Shown here: positions 1 through 9,559 of the stretch, piece by piece
Layout: each line of letters begins with the position of its first letter
How positions within the stretch are numbered: the first letter of the stretch is position 1
Assembly (NCBI RefSeq): GCF_009498525.1
Contig: NZ_QSNT01000002.1
Coordinates: 496,001 to 560,000 of the forward strand
Reading direction: 5' to 3'
DNA from: Rhizobium sp. ICMP 5592
Lineage (GTDB): Bacteria; Pseudomonadota; Alphaproteobacteria; Rhizobiales; Rhizobiaceae
DNA: 64,000 nucleotides
Position numbers and translations under genes: made by a program
The notes under the pieces: generated by a model
What the model was told of the DNA's origin: nothing
Databases searched by the model: none
Seen by the model: only the letters and a program-made list of their open reading frames with translations

Positions 1-930
1 GCGGGCGGTGATCAGGCTGTAGGGCTTTACCTCAAGCTCGAAGTCGATCGGGAGGATGCAGGATTCGCCCGCTTTCGATGATTGCCCACAGATGAATTGC
101 GCCATGTCGAGCGCGATCGGGGCGATGGCATCCGTCTTGCAGACGACGGCGAGTGTCAGCAGCAGCGAGGATGTGTTGATGATATTTTCCGGCAGGGGGA
201 CGCCGGCGGTGATGAAAATATCCTCCACCTTGCGCCGGAGCATCGTGCCGGGCGGCTGGAAGACCCAATCGTAGCCGGGCAGGTCCTCGAGGCTGGCAAC
301 ACCTTTCTCCAATAGCGGATGACCATTGCGGACCACGAGACAGGCTTTCTCGACACCGATCTCATGGGAGGTGAACAGGCGCGGATTGAGCTCGTCCGGA
401 ATGCGGCTGATGATGAAATCATGGCGGGCGGCGAGCAGTTCGCGCGCCAGCACGTTGCTGTTTTCCACCTCGATATTAATTTCTATGCCGGGATAGGCGC
501 GTGTCACGCGCTGGATCGCCGGCACGACGAGGCTGATTGCCGGGGCGGTCACGGCGCCCAGAAAGACGGAGCCGCCCTTGCCGGTTCTAAGTTCGCCGAT
601 CTCCCGGCTCGCCTCGCGCAATTCGAGCAGGATCTTGCGTGCCCGCTTGGCGAGCGCCAGTCCGAAGGGGGTCAGCACGACGCCGCGCGCGACGCGTTCG
701 TAAAGCGGACTTTTGACAATCGACTCCATTTCGGAGAGCATCCGCGAAGCCGCAGGTTGTGACATGTTCATGGACTCGGCGGCGGCGGAAATCTGCGCAT
801 GATCCTCGATCGTCACGATCATGCGCAGGTGATTGAGCTTCAAACCGGCTCGGAGTAGGGTGTCGTCGCGAAAACTGTCCGAGTGAATCTCGATGCCTTC
901 GCTCGAATAATCGTTATATATTTTCTCCAT
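1..930 (-). CDS. gbpR: LysR-type regulator GbpR, 3' end cut by window edge
   Basis: A reading frame is open from an ATG at 930 to base 1 with no stop (310 codons), so the C-terminus lies outside the window. A short N-terminal tail (about 28 residues) precedes a winged helix-turn-helix with the LysR pattern (ISAAAESMNMSQPAASR, about residues 43-59), followed by a periplasmic-binding-like effector domain. In Agrobacterium GbpR controls the divergent chvE gene in response to sugars such as galactose and arabinose; the same divergent arrangement is seen here. The identity comes from position and family, and the effector is inferred. The upstream gap holds two inverted repeats that fit LysR sites. 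Confidence 0.9.
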   Translation of the reverse strand, partial: MEKIYNDYSSEGIEIHSDSFRDDTLLRAGLKLNHLRMIVTIEDHAQISAAAESMNMSQPAASRMLSEMESIVKSPLYERVARGVVLTPFGLALAKRARKILLELREASREIGELRTGKGGSVFLGAVTAPAISLVVPAIQRVTRAYPGIEINIEVENSNVLARELLAARHDFIISRIPDELNPRLFTSHEIGVEKACLVVRNGHPLLEKGVASLEDLPGYDWVFQPPGTMLRRKVEDIFITAGVPLPENIINTSSLLLTLAVVCKTDAIAPIALDMAQFICGQSSKAGESCILPIDFELEVKPYSLITAR

Positions 931-979
931 GGCGGCCAATTTTCCCTTTCGCCGGCAAAAAAGTACTATTTTTTAACAT

Positions 980-1046
980 TATACCAAATTCGGTATATAT
1001 TTTGCCAGTTATTCTATTTGACAGTTATACGAAATCGTACGAATTT
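980..1046 (+). promoter_or_regulatory. chvE promoter with two LysR-type operator candidates
   Basis: TATACC-AAATTC-GGTATA (980-997) is a perfect 6-bp inverted repeat of the T-N11-A class bound by LysR proteins. A second repeat, TACG-AAAT-CGTA, lies at 1028-1039. Between them TTGACA (1018-1023) is a perfect -35 hexamer; 17 bases later GAATTT (1041-1046) is only a weak -10, as expected of an activator-dependent promoter. Because the second repeat falls between the two hexamers, binding there could also repress. The regulator is inferred to be GbpR. Confidence 0.55.
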
Positions 1047-1126
1047 GCCCAGCGTGCGCCGGGTGCAGCTCATGCACGTGAGAGCGTGGAGGAGTTCTAC
1101 TTCGTTTCTCACAACTAGAAGTAACT

Positions 1127-1177
1127 GTTCCTTCTACGGAACCTGCCGCAGTTTCGGGCGGGCATTTTTTGTCCGCC
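1127..1177 (+). promoter_or_regulatory. two stem-loops in the chvE leader
   Basis: GTTCC (1127-1131) pairs with GGAAC (1138-1142). GGCGGGC (1157-1163) pairs with GTCCGCC (1171-1177), with one G-U in RNA and a seven-base U-rich loop. The second stem ends 25 bases before the chvE start and just before the ribosome site GGGAGAG. The leader is roughly 150 bases if the TTGACA promoter is used. The stems may stabilise the transcript or modulate it; no riboswitch class is recognised. Confidence 0.4.
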
Positions 1178-1202
1178 GCATTATTAAACAAGGGAGAGAG
1201 TA

Positions 1203-2267
1203 ATGAAGTCCATTATCTCATTGACGGCCGCCGCTGTGTTCAGCGTCGCTACGCTGGTGACACCTGCCCTCGCGGCAGACAAGGGCACTGTCGGCATCGC
1301 CATGCCGACCAAGGCTTCGGCGCGCTGGATCGATGACGGCAACAACATCGTCAAGCAGCTTCAGGCTGCCGGCTACGGCACCGACCTTCAGTACGGCGAC
1401 GACGATATTCCGAACCAGCTCTCGCAGGTCGAGAACATGGTCACCAAGGGCGACAAGGTTCTCGTCATTGCCGCAATCGACGGCACGACGCTGTCCGACG
1501 TTCTGCAGAAGGCGCATGATGCCGGCATCAAGGTCATCGCTTATGACCGCCTGATCCGCAACAGCGGCAATGTCGACTACTACGCCACGTTCGATAACTT
1601 CAAGGTCGGCGTTCTCCAGGCTAACTCGATCGTTGACGGCCTCGGCCTCAAGGATGGCAAGGGCCCGTTCAACATCGAGCTCTTCGGCGGTTCGCCGGAC
1701 GACAACAACGCCTTCTTCTTCTATGACGGCGCAATGTCTGTCCTGAAGCCCTACATCGATAGCGGCAAGCTCGTCGTAAAATCCGGCCAGCAGGGCATGG
1801 ACAAGGTCGGCACGCTGCGTTGGGACCCGGCAACGGCCCAGGCCCGCATGGACAACCTGCTCTCGGCTTATTACACCGATGCACATGTCGATGCCGTTCT
1901 GTCTCCTTATGACGGTCTCTCCATCGGCATCCTGTCTTCGCTCAAGGGCGTCGGCTACGGCACCGGCGGTCAGAAGCTGCCGATCGTTACCGGTCAGGAC
2001 TCCGAAATTCCTTCGGTCAAGTCCATCATCGCTGGCGAGCAGCACTCCACGATCTTCAAGGACACCCGTGACCTCGCAAAGGTCACCGTCAACATGGTCA
2101 ACGCTCTGATGGAAGGCAAGACGCCGGAAGTCACCGACACCAAGACCTATGACAACGGTGTAAAGGTTGTTCCGTCCTACCTGCTGACCCCGGTCGCAGT
2201 TGACAAGACCAACTATGAGAAGGTTCTCGTCGAGGGCGGCTACTACAAGGCTGACCAGCTGAAGTAG
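1203..2267 (+). CDS. chvE: periplasmic multiple-sugar-binding protein ChvE
   Basis: A 354-residue type 1 periplasmic binding protein with a clear signal peptide (cut after PALA, about residue 24). It supplies sugars to the GguA/GguB importer. In Agrobacterium it also presents sugars to the VirA sensor and mediates chemotaxis. The substrate-binding lobes show family features ([35 protein letters not shown]). The start is supported by GGGAGAG seven bases upstream. It is first in the operon and is followed by a strong hairpin, which may keep its mRNA more abundant than that of the membrane genes. Length and sequence agree with full-length ChvE. Confidence 0.95.
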   Translation: MKSIISLTAAAVFSVATLVTPALAADKGTVGIAMPTKASARWIDDGNNIVKQLQAAGYGTDLQYGDDDIPNQLSQVENMVTKGDKVLVIAAIDGTTLSDVLQKAHDAGIKVIAYDRLIRNSGNVDYYATFDNFKVGVLQANSIVDGLGLKDGKGPFNIELFGGSPDDNNAFFFYDGAMSVLKPYIDSGKLVVKSGQQGMDKVGTLRWDPATAQARMDNLLSAYYTDAHVDAVLSPYDGLSIGILSSLKGVGYGTGGQKLPIVTGQDSEIPSVKSIIAGEQHSTIFKDTRDLAKVTVNMVNALMEGKTPEVTDTKTYDNGVKVVPSYLLTPVAVDKTNYEKVLVEGGYYKADQLK

Positions 2268-2283
2268 TCTTCCGATTTACCGA

Positions 2284-2311
2284 TCAGGGCCCGCCGCAAG
2301 ACGGGCCCTGA
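2284..2311 (+). terminator. intercistronic hairpin chvE-gguA
   Basis: TCAGGGCCCG (2284-2293) and CGGGCCCTGA (2302-2311) form a perfect 10-bp stem with an 8-base loop. No U-run follows, so it is more likely a processing or partial-attenuation stem that protects chvE mRNA than a full terminator. Confidence 0.65.
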
Positions 2312-2372
2312 CTCTGATATTTAAGACGGTCGCCCGGTCTGTTATGTTCGGCTGCGGCGTTGGATACGAAAA

Positions 2373-3908
2373 ATGGACAATACAATCCTCGAAATGCGGA
2401 CCATCACCAAATCGTTCCCCGGTGTGAACGCTTTGGAAAATGTCAATCTGAAGGTCCGGCAGGGCGAGATCCACGCTTTGGTGGGCGAAAACGGGGCGGG
2501 CAAGTCCACCTTGATGAAGGTGCTCTCCGGCGTCTATCCGGCCGGCAGCTATGACGGCGATATCTATTATGATGGCCAGGTGCGTCAGTTCAAGACTATC
2601 AAGGACTCGGAAGAAATCGGCATCATCATCATCCATCAGGAGCTGGCGCTCGTGCCGCTCCTGTCGATTGCCGAAAACATCTTCCTGGGCAATGAGGTCG
2701 CAACAAAAGGCGTAGTCAACTGGCAGGAAACCTTCAGCCGCACCAAGGAGCTCCTCGCCAAGGTCGGCCTCAAGGAATCTCCGAGCACGCTCGTGACCGA
2801 CATCGGCGTCGGCAAGCAGCAGCTCGTCGAGATCGCCAAGGCCCTGTCGAAGAGCGTGAAGCTTCTGATCCTCGACGAGCCCACTGCTTCGCTCAATGAA
2901 AGCGACTCGGACGCGCTGCTCAACCTCCTGATGGAATTCCGTAATCAGGGTATCACCTCGATCATCATCACGCACAAGCTCAACGAAGTGCGCAAGGTGG
3001 CCGACGAGATCACCGTGCTGCGCGACGGCATGGCCGTGAAGACGCTGAACTGTCACGAGGAAGAGATCAGCGAAGATATCATTATTCGCAACATGGTCGG
3101 TCGCGAGCTCGCTGACCGATATCCGCCGCGCTCGGTGCCGATCGGCGAGACGATCCTCGAAGTCAAGAACTGGAATGCCTTCCACCAGCAACACCGCGAC
3201 CGCCAGGTGCTGCACGACATCAATGTCAACGTCCGCAAGGGCGAAGTGGTCGGCATTGCCGGCCTGATGGGCGCCGGCCGCACCGAGTTCGCCATGAGCG
3301 TCTTCGGCAAGTCCTACGGCCACAAGATCAGCGGCGAGGTCTTCATTGACGGCAAGCCGGTAGATGTCAGCACCGTGCGTCGCGCCATCGACGCCGGGCT
3401 TGCCTATGTCACCGAAGACCGCAAGCAGCTTGGCCTGGTGCTGACCGAAAGCATTCTGCACAACACGACGCTTGCGAATCTCATGGGCGTTTCCAAGGCG
3501 ACGGTCATCGACGATGTCCGCGAGCTTCAGGTCGCTACCAATTTCCGCTCGAAGCTGCGTATCCGCTCCTCGGGCGTATTTCAGGAGGCGGTCAACCTTT
3601 CCGGCGGCAACCAGCAGAAGGTGGTGCTGTCGAAATGGCTGTTCTCCAATCCCGAGGTGCTGATCCTCGACGAGCCGACGCGAGGCATCGACGTCGGCGC
3701 CAAATATGAAATCTATTCCATCATCAACCAGCTTGCCGCCGACGGGAAGGGCGTTCTGATGATCTCATCGGAAATGCCCGAACTGCTTGGCACCTGCGAC
3801 CGTATCTATGTCATGAATGAAGGCCGGATCGTCGCTGAATTGCCGAAGGGAGAGGCGAGCCAGGAAACCATCATGCGCGCTATCATGCGCTCAGGGGAGA
3901 AGCACTAA
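2373..3908 (+). CDS. gguA: sugar ABC transporter ATP-binding protein GguA
   Basis: A 511-residue double ATPase of the MglA/XylG type that energises sugar import at the inner membrane. The N-terminal half has an intact Walker A (GENGAGKST, residues 38-46) and Walker B (LILDEPTAS, about 166-174) but a degenerate signature ([11 protein letters not shown]). The C-terminal half has a degenerate Walker A (GLMGAGRTE, about 297) with a good LSGGNQQKV signature (about 409) and LILDEPTRG. This mirrored degeneracy is normal for the family. The ribosome site is weak, consistent with low expression or partial coupling. Its stop shares one base with the gguB start. Confidence 0.95.
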   Translation: MDNTILEMRTITKSFPGVNALENVNLKVRQGEIHALVGENGAGKSTLMKVLSGVYPAGSYDGDIYYDGQVRQFKTIKDSEEIGIIIIHQELALVPLLSIAENIFLGNEVATKGVVNWQETFSRTKELLAKVGLKESPSTLVTDIGVGKQQLVEIAKALSKSVKLLILDEPTASLNESDSDALLNLLMEFRNQGITSIIITHKLNEVRKVADEITVLRDGMAVKTLNCHEEEISEDIIIRNMVGRELADRYPPRSVPIGETILEVKNWNAFHQQHRDRQVLHDINVNVRKGEVVGIAGLMGAGRTEFAMSVFGKSYGHKISGEVFIDGKPVDVSTVRRAIDAGLAYVTEDRKQLGLVLTESILHNTTLANLMGVSKATVIDDVRELQVATNFRSKLRIRSSGVFQEAVNLSGGNQQKVVLSKWLFSNPEVLILDEPTRGIDVGAKYEIYSIINQLAADGKGVLMISSEMPELLGTCDRIYVMNEGRIVAELPKGEASQETIMRAIMRSGEKH

Positions 3909-5116
3909 TGACTACGGCCAGCCCAAGCAAAGAAGGCCCTAACGTCGTCTCGATCGGCGACTATATCCGCAATAACATCCGCGAATACGGCATGCTGATC
4001 GCGCTTGTCGCTATCATGCTCTTCTTCCAGATCGTTACCGGCGGCGTTCTCTTCAGGCCGCTGAACCTGACCAACCTCGTGCTGCAGAATTCGTTCATCG
4101 TCGTGATGGCGCTCGGCATGCTGTTGATCATCGTGGCTGGACATATCGATCTGTCGGTCGGCTCCGTCGTCGGTTTCGTCGGCGCGGTCGCCGCCGTCCT
4201 CGTCGTCCAATGGCAGGTGAATCTGGTTCTCGCGACGATTATCTGCTTGGCGATGGGCGCTCTTGTCGGTGCCTGGCATGGTTATTTCGTCGCGTATCAC
4301 CGCATTCCGTCGTTCATCGTGACCCTTTCGGGCATGCTGGTGTTTCGCGGTCTGACCTATGCGATCATCAACATGACCGGCAGCGGCAGCAGCATTGGTC
4401 CGTTTCCGCCGGCTTTCCAGATCATGGCGACCGGCTTCCTGCCGGACTTTTTCGACATCGGCGGTATCCATGGAACATCGATCCTTCTGACCGTCGCCAT
4501 ACCGATTGTGATGTTCTTCCTTTCCTGGCGTCGTCGTCAGGTGAACGAAAAACACGGTATTGACGTCGAGCCGATGAGCTTTTTCATCGGGCAGAATCTA
4601 TTGCTTTTCGCAGCGACCCTGTTCCTCGGATATCAGATTTCCTCCGCTAAGGGCCTGCCCAACGTCTTGATCGTCATGCTGGTGCTGATCGCAATCTATG
4701 CCTTCGTGACCCAGCGGACGACGATCGGCCGCCGCATTTATGCGATGGGTGGCAACGAGAAGGCGACCAAGCTCTCCGGTATCGATACCCGGCGCCTGAC
4801 CTTCTACACCTTCGTGAACATGGGCATGCTCGCCAGCATCGCCGGCATCATCGTTGCCACGCGTCTGAATTCGGCTACCGCCAAGGGCGGCGACGGTCTG
4901 GAACTCGACGTCATCGCGGCCTGTTTCATCGGTGGCGCTTCTGCTTCGGGCGGCGTCGGCAAGGTGACCGGCGCGGTGATCGGCGCCCTGATCATGGGTG
5001 TTCTGAACCAGGGCATGTCGATCCTCGGCTACCAGACGGATTCGCAGAAGATGATCAAGGGCGCGGTGTTGCTCACCGCTGTCTTCATCGACGTCTACAA
5101 CAAGAACAAGGGCTGA
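3908..5116 (+). CDS. gguB: sugar ABC transporter permease GguB
   Basis: A 402-residue, very hydrophobic permease of the RbsC/XylH family with about ten predicted membrane segments. The family loop is visible near the C-terminus (GGASASGGVGKVTGAVIGAL). A basic, polar stretch around residues 200-220 (SWRRRQVNEKHG) forms a long loop, as in XylH-type permeases. It pairs with GguA and ChvE. The ATG overlaps the gguA stop (TAATG), so translation is coupled. In Agrobacterium these genes are also called mmsA/mmsB. Confidence 0.94.
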   Translation: MTTASPSKEGPNVVSIGDYIRNNIREYGMLIALVAIMLFFQIVTGGVLFRPLNLTNLVLQNSFIVVMALGMLLIIVAGHIDLSVGSVVGFVGAVAAVLVVQWQVNLVLATIICLAMGALVGAWHGYFVAYHRIPSFIVTLSGMLVFRGLTYAIINMTGSGSSIGPFPPAFQIMATGFLPDFFDIGGIHGTSILLTVAIPIVMFFLSWRRRQVNEKHGIDVEPMSFFIGQNLLLFAATLFLGYQISSAKGLPNVLIVMLVLIAIYAFVTQRTTIGRRIYAMGGNEKATKLSGIDTRRLTFYTFVNMGMLASIAGIIVATRLNSATAKGGDGLELDVIAACFIGGASASGGVGKVTGAVIGALIMGVLNQGMSILGYQTDSQKMIKGAVLLTAVFIDVYNKNKG

Positions 5117-5162
5117 TCGCTAAAGCGCTCAGCCAAGATCTAAAACCAAAGCCATGACAGAG

Positions 5163-5185
5163 TCCGGCTCTCGCTGAGAGCCGGA
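5163..5185 (+). terminator. intercistronic hairpin gguB-gguC
   Basis: TCCGGCTCT and AGAGCCGGA form a perfect 9-bp stem with a CGCTG loop. There is no U-run, so it is probably an mRNA-stability or attenuation element inside the operon. Confidence 0.55.
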
Positions 5186-5231
5186 GCGGTGGAATGCATC
5201 CAGCCTCTGTCTATTAGGAAAGGATGAAACT

Positions 5232-6230
5232 ATGCTGATTTCCCAGATCAAGGGTTCGAACGGCGAGATCATTGTCGCCGTGCGCAATGGGCCGGGCGAA
5301 GCTGCCAAGGCTGTCGTCAATGCAGGCAGCGTCTACGCACTGGCGCTAGAAGCTGCCGAGAGCGGCAAGTCGCTTGTCTCCGTCATCGAAGCACATGGTC
5401 TCGGCGAGACGATCGATCTGGAAAAAGCCTATGCCGACGGACGTTTCTTGTCGCCGATCACCCATCTGGACGCCGCTCACCTGCACCTGACCGGTACCGG
5501 CCTGACGCATCTCGGCTCCGCCGCGACCCGCGATTCCATGCACAAGAAGACGAGCGAAGCCGCTGAAGAGACGCTGACCGACTCCATGAAGATGTTCAAG
5601 ATGGGCATTGAGGGCGGCAAGCCCAAGGACGGCGAGAAGGGCGTACAGCCCGAGTGGTTCTACAAGGGCAATGGCTATGGCGCGGCGGCTCCGGGCGCGG
5701 CACTCGTTTCTCCCTCCTTCGCGCTCGACGGCGGCGAAGAACCTGAAATGGCCGGCATCTATGTCATCGCCAAGGATGGCACGCCGTTCCGTATCGGCTT
5801 TGCGCTCTCGAACGAATTTTCCGATCACGTCACCGAGCGGATCAACTATCTCTATCTCGCCCATTCCAAGCTGCGTCCGGCAAGCTTCGGTCCAGAAATC
5901 CGCATCGGTGTCGCGCCGGAGGATATTCGCGGCTCTTCCCGCATCAAGCGCGGCGACAAGGTGATCTTCGAAAAGCCGTTCCTGTCGGGCGAGGCGAACA
6001 TGTCGCACACCTTCGCCAATCTCGAATATCATCACTTCAAGTATGACCTGTTCCGCGCGCCTGGCGACGTTCATGTCCACATGTTCGGCACGGCGACGCT
6101 GTCTTTCGCCGACGGCATCAAGCCGGAAGCGGGCGATGTTTTTGAGATCGAAGTCGCCGAATTCGGTTTGCCGCTGCGCAATCCGCTCGCCGTCGCCGCC
6201 GAAGAAACCGTGGCGGTTCGCCAGCTCTAA
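5232..6230 (+). CDS. gguC: GguC/AraD1, fumarylacetoacetate hydrolase-fold sugar-acid enzyme
   Basis: A 332-residue member of the AraD1 branch of the FAH superfamily, named gguC or araD1 in Agrobacterium. FAH-fold features are visible, including the acidic metal-binding region near the middle (DGGEEPEMAGIYVI) and GFALSNEFSDH. Neighbouring semialdehyde dehydrogenase and sugar-acid dehydratase genes suggest it acts on 2-keto-3-deoxy-arabonate, giving 2-oxoglutarate semialdehyde. That step is usually done by an unrelated (DHDPS-like) enzyme, so the exact reaction is inferred. The ribosome site GGAAAGGA precedes the ATG. A hairpin with a short U-run follows. Confidence 0.88.
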   Translation: MLISQIKGSNGEIIVAVRNGPGEAAKAVVNAGSVYALALEAAESGKSLVSVIEAHGLGETIDLEKAYADGRFLSPITHLDAAHLHLTGTGLTHLGSAATRDSMHKKTSEAAEETLTDSMKMFKMGIEGGKPKDGEKGVQPEWFYKGNGYGAAAPGAALVSPSFALDGGEEPEMAGIYVIAKDGTPFRIGFALSNEFSDHVTERINYLYLAHSKLRPASFGPEIRIGVAPEDIRGSSRIKRGDKVIFEKPFLSGEANMSHTFANLEYHHFKYDLFRAPGDVHVHMFGTATLSFADGIKPEAGDVFEIEVAEFGLPLRNPLAVAAEETVAVRQL

Positions 6231-6238
6231 TCCGTCGA

Positions 6239-6269
6239 GGCCGGCTGCCCCTGTGCGGCCGGTCGTTTT
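6239..6269 (+). terminator. hairpin with U-run between gguC and the aldehyde dehydrogenase gene
   Basis: Bases 6239-6248 pair with 6255-6264 (ten pairs, two of them G-U) around a six-base loop, followed by GTTTT. It resembles a weak intrinsic terminator that would let only part of the transcription continue into the catabolic genes. Confidence 0.5.
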
Positions 6270-6296
6270 CAAGAAGATCCAGGAAGGCATGAAGCC

Positions 6297-7730
6297 ATGA
6301 CCATTCATCAGAATCTGATCGCCGGCGAATGGACCGGTACGACCGGCGCCGAGAATATCAATCCGTCGGATACCAACGAGGTCGTCGGCCTCTATGCCAG
6401 CGCCAGCGTCCAGGATGTTGCCGATGCCATCGCCGCCGCCAAGGCTGCGTTTCCGGCATGGTCGCGTTCCGGCATTCTCGAGCGTCACTCCATCCTCCGA
6501 AAGACCAGCGACGAGATCCTCTCCCGCAAGGACGAACTCGGCGCGCTGCTTGCCCGCGAAGAGGGCAAGACCTTGCCCGAGGCGATCGGCGAAACCATCC
6601 GCGCCGCGCAGATTTTCGATTTCTTTGCCGGTGAGGCTCTGCGTCTGGCGGGCGAAGTGTTGCCCTCCGTGCGTCCGAACATCGGCGTCGAGATCACCCG
6701 CGAGCCGCTCGGCGTGATCGGCATCATCACGCCCTGGAACTTCCCGATCGCCATTCCGGCCTGGAAGATCGCGCCGGCGCTTTGCTACGGCAACACCATC
6801 GTCTTCAAGCCGGCCGATCTGGTGCCCGGCTGCTCGTGGGCGATCGTCGATATTCTCCACCGCGCCGGCCTGCCGAAGGGCGTACTGAACCTCGTCATGG
6901 GCAAGGGCTCGGTCGTCGGCCAGGCGATGCTCGACAGCCCGGTTCTCTCCGGTCTCACCTTCACCGGCTCGGTCGGCACCGGCAAGCGCGTGGCGCTGTC
7001 CTCCGTCGAGCATGGCCGCAAGTACCAGCTGGAAATGGGCGGCAAGAACCCGATGGTCGTTCTTGACGATGCCGATCTGACGGTTGCCGTCGAGGCCGCT
7101 GCCAACTCCGCCTTCTTCTCGACCGGCCAGCGTTGCACGGCATCGTCGCGCCTGATCGTCACCGAAGGCATCCATGACAAGTTCGTGGCGGCGTTGACGG
7201 AGAAGCTGAAGACGCTGAACGTCGACAATGCCATCAAGGCCGGCACGCATATCGGCCCGGTCGTCGATGCCAAGCAGCTGAAGACCGACACGGACTATAT
7301 CGAGATCGGCAAACAGGAAGGCGCCAAGCTCGCTTTCGGCGGCGAGATCGTCAGCCGCGAAACGCCCGGCTTCTACCTGCAGCCGACGCTGTTCACGGAA
7401 GCCACGAACCAGATGCGTATCAGCCGCGAAGAGATCTTCGGGCCGGTCGCCTCGGTCATCCGGGTGAAGAACTATGAAGAGGCGCTTGCCGTCGCCAACG
7501 ACACGCCGTTCGGCCTGTCCTCCGGCATCGCCACCACCAGCCTGAAGCATGCGACGCATTTCAAGCGCAATGCCGAAGCCGGCATGGTGATGGTCAACCT
7601 GCCGACGGCCGGCGTCGACTTCCATGTGCCGTTCGGTGGCCGCAAGGGCTCATCCTTCGGCCCGCGTGAGCAGGGCAAATACGCCGCCGAGTTCTTCACC
7701 GCGGTCAAGACGGCCTACACGCTGGCCTGA
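6297..7730 (+). CDS. NAD(P)-dependent aldehyde dehydrogenase, probable 2-oxoglutarate semialdehyde dehydrogenase
   Basis: A full-length 477-residue aldehyde dehydrogenase. The PWNFP cofactor loop (about residues 148-152), catalytic base Glu246 (LEMGGKN) and nucleophile Cys280 (GQRCTAS) are present. Between an AraD1-type enzyme and an arabonate-type dehydratase, the expected job is the last step of non-phosphorylative pentose breakdown, oxidising 2-oxoglutarate semialdehyde to 2-oxoglutarate. Other short aldehydes, such as succinate semialdehyde, cannot be excluded from sequence alone. The ribosome site AGGAAGG supports the ATG at 6297. Confidence 0.9.
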   Translation: MTIHQNLIAGEWTGTTGAENINPSDTNEVVGLYASASVQDVADAIAAAKAAFPAWSRSGILERHSILRKTSDEILSRKDELGALLAREEGKTLPEAIGETIRAAQIFDFFAGEALRLAGEVLPSVRPNIGVEITREPLGVIGIITPWNFPIAIPAWKIAPALCYGNTIVFKPADLVPGCSWAIVDILHRAGLPKGVLNLVMGKGSVVGQAMLDSPVLSGLTFTGSVGTGKRVALSSVEHGRKYQLEMGGKNPMVVLDDADLTVAVEAAANSAFFSTGQRCTASSRLIVTEGIHDKFVAALTEKLKTLNVDNAIKAGTHIGPVVDAKQLKTDTDYIEIGKQEGAKLAFGGEIVSRETPGFYLQPTLFTEATNQMRISREEIFGPVASVIRVKNYEEALAVANDTPFGLSSGIATTSLKHATHFKRNAEAGMVMVNLPTAGVDFHVPFGGRKGSSFGPREQGKYAAEFFTAVKTAYTLA

Positions 7731-7744
7731 CCATCGATTTCAAG

Positions 7745-7772
7745 GTCCAGGTTCGTACGAGGCGGCCTGGAC
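7745..7772 (+). terminator. intercistronic hairpin before the dehydratase gene
   Basis: GTCCAGG (7745-7751) and CCTGGAC (7766-7772) form a perfect 7-bp stem with a 14-base loop. It lies 24 bases before the next start codon, so it is probably an RNA stability or attenuation element. Confidence 0.4.
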
Positions 7773-7795
7773 GACGGAAAAAGGGTACTGAGATT

Positions 7796-9541
7796 ATGAA
7801 GAAGAAAGCTGAATGGCCGCGCAGACTGCGCTCCTATGACTGGTTCGGCGGCACCGGCAAGAACGCGATCATGCACCGCTCCTGGATGAAGAACCAGGGC
7901 CTGCCGGCCGACACGTTCGACGGCCGTCCGATCATCGGCATCTGTAACACCTGGTCGGAGCTGACGCCCTGCAACGCGCATCTGCGCGATCTTGCCGAGC
8001 GCGTGAAGCGCGGCGTCTACGAGGCCGGCGGCTTCCCGGTCGAATTCCCGGTGTTCTCGGTCGGCGAAAGCACACTGCGCCCGACGGCGATGATGTTCCG
8101 CAACCTGGCGGCCATGGACGTCGAAGAGGCGATCCGCGGCAATCCGGTCGACGGCGTCGTGCTGCTTGGCGGCTGCGACAAGACCACGCCGAGCCTTCTG
8201 ATGGGTGCGGCTTCCGTCGATATCCCGGTCATTCTGGTGTCCGGCGGCCCGATGCTGAACGGCAAGTGGCGCGGCAAGGATGTCGGTTCCGGCACGGCGG
8301 TCTGGCAGTTCTCGGAAATGGTCAAGTCCGGCGAGATGTCGCTGGAGGAATTCATGGATGCGGAGCAGGGCATGGCCCGCTCGGCCGGCAGCTGTATGAC
8401 CATGGGTACGGCCTCCACCATGGCGTCGATGGCCGAAGCCCTCGGCATGACCCTGCCAGGCAACGCCGCCATTCCGGCGGTCGATGCCCGTCGCCGCGTG
8501 ATCTCGCAGCTTTCCGGCCGTCGTATCGTCGACATGGTCAAGGAAGATTTGAAGCCTTCCGACATCCTGACCAAGGAAGCCTTCGAGAACGCCATCCGCG
8601 TCAACGGCGCTGTCGGCGGTTCGACCAATGCCGTGCTGCATCTGTTGGCGCTTGCCGGCCGCATCGGCGTCGATCTGTCGCTCGACGACTGGGATCGCCT
8701 GGGCCGCGAAGTTCCGACCATCGTCAACCTGCAGCCTTCCGGCAAGCATCTGATGGAAGAGTTCTACTATGCCGGCGGCCTGCCCGTCGTCATCAAGGCG
8801 GTCGGCGACATGGGCCTGCTGCACAAGGATGCGATCACCGTTACCGGCGAAAGCATCTGGGAAGGCGTCAAGGATGTCGTCAACTACAATGACGACGTCA
8901 TCGTGCCGCGCGAAAAGGCGCTGACGCAGTCGGGCGGCATCGCGGTTCTGCGCGGCAATCTAGCTCCGAAGGGCGCCGTGTTGAAGCCGTCCGCCGCCTC
9001 GCCGCATCTCATGCAGCACAAGGGCCGTGCCGTCGTCTTCGAAAGCATCGAGGACTACCACGCCCGTATCAACCGCGACGATCTCGACATCGACGAGAAC
9101 TGCATCATGGTGCTGAAATACTGCGGCCCGAAGGGTTATCCGGGCATGGCCGAAGTCGGCAACATGGGTCTGCCGCCGAAGGTGCTGAAAAAGGGCATCA
9201 CCGACATGATCCGCATCTCCGATGCGCGCATGTCTGGCACCGCCTACGGCACCGTCATCCTGCACACCGCTCCGGAAGCCGCCGATGGCGGGCCTCTGGC
9301 ACTGGTTCAGAATGGCGACCTGATCTCGGTCGACGTACCGGCCCGCACGATCCAGCTCGAGATCTCCGACGAGGAACTGGCGAAGCGCCGCGCCGCCTGG
9401 GTCTCCCCGGTCAAGCCGCTCGCCGGCGGCTACGGCGGCCTCTACGTCAAGACCGTCATGCAGGCCGACACCGGCGCTGACCTGGACTTCCTGGTTGGCG
9501 CACGCGGCTCGGACATTCCGAATAATCGCGACAGCCACTGA
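7796..9541 (+). CDS. IlvD/Edd-family sugar-acid dehydratase, probable L-arabonate dehydratase
   Basis: A 581-residue iron-sulfur dehydratase. The family's cluster ligands are visible in CNTWSELTPC (about residues 49-58), Cys127 (GGCDKTTPS) and GSCMTMGTAST. It is about the length of pentonate dehydratases (575-590) rather than the 6-phosphogluconate dehydratase Edd. It would convert L-arabonate (or a related pentonate or galactonate) to the 2-keto-3-deoxy acid used by the two genes before it. It is the last gene of the operon, since a strong terminator follows within 20 bases. The exact sugar acid is inferred. Confidence 0.9.
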   Translation: MKKKAEWPRRLRSYDWFGGTGKNAIMHRSWMKNQGLPADTFDGRPIIGICNTWSELTPCNAHLRDLAERVKRGVYEAGGFPVEFPVFSVGESTLRPTAMMFRNLAAMDVEEAIRGNPVDGVVLLGGCDKTTPSLLMGAASVDIPVILVSGGPMLNGKWRGKDVGSGTAVWQFSEMVKSGEMSLEEFMDAEQGMARSAGSCMTMGTASTMASMAEALGMTLPGNAAIPAVDARRRVISQLSGRRIVDMVKEDLKPSDILTKEAFENAIRVNGAVGGSTNAVLHLLALAGRIGVDLSLDDWDRLGREVPTIVNLQPSGKHLMEEFYYAGGLPVVIKAVGDMGLLHKDAITVTGESIWEGVKDVVNYNDDVIVPREKALTQSGGIAVLRGNLAPKGAVLKPSAASPHLMQHKGRAVVFESIEDYHARINRDDLDIDENCIMVLKYCGPKGYPGMAEVGNMGLPPKVLKKGITDMIRISDARMSGTAYGTVILHTAPEAADGGPLALVQNGDLISVDVPARTIQLEISDEELAKRRAAWVSPVKPLAGGYGGLYVKTVMQADTGADLDFLVGARGSDIPNNRDSH

Positions 9542-9559
9542 GGTTGGTTTTTGAAGTTG

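Noticed and set aside
1018..1202. Riboswitch in the chvE leader
   Set aside because: Two simple stem-loops are seen but no conserved aptamer core that I can recognise.
5346..7625. Open reverse frame of 759 codons under gguC and the aldehyde dehydrogenase gene
   Set aside because: It is antisense to two well-supported enzymes, is rich in Arg/Asp/Gly as expected of a GC-rich shadow, and has no family motif.
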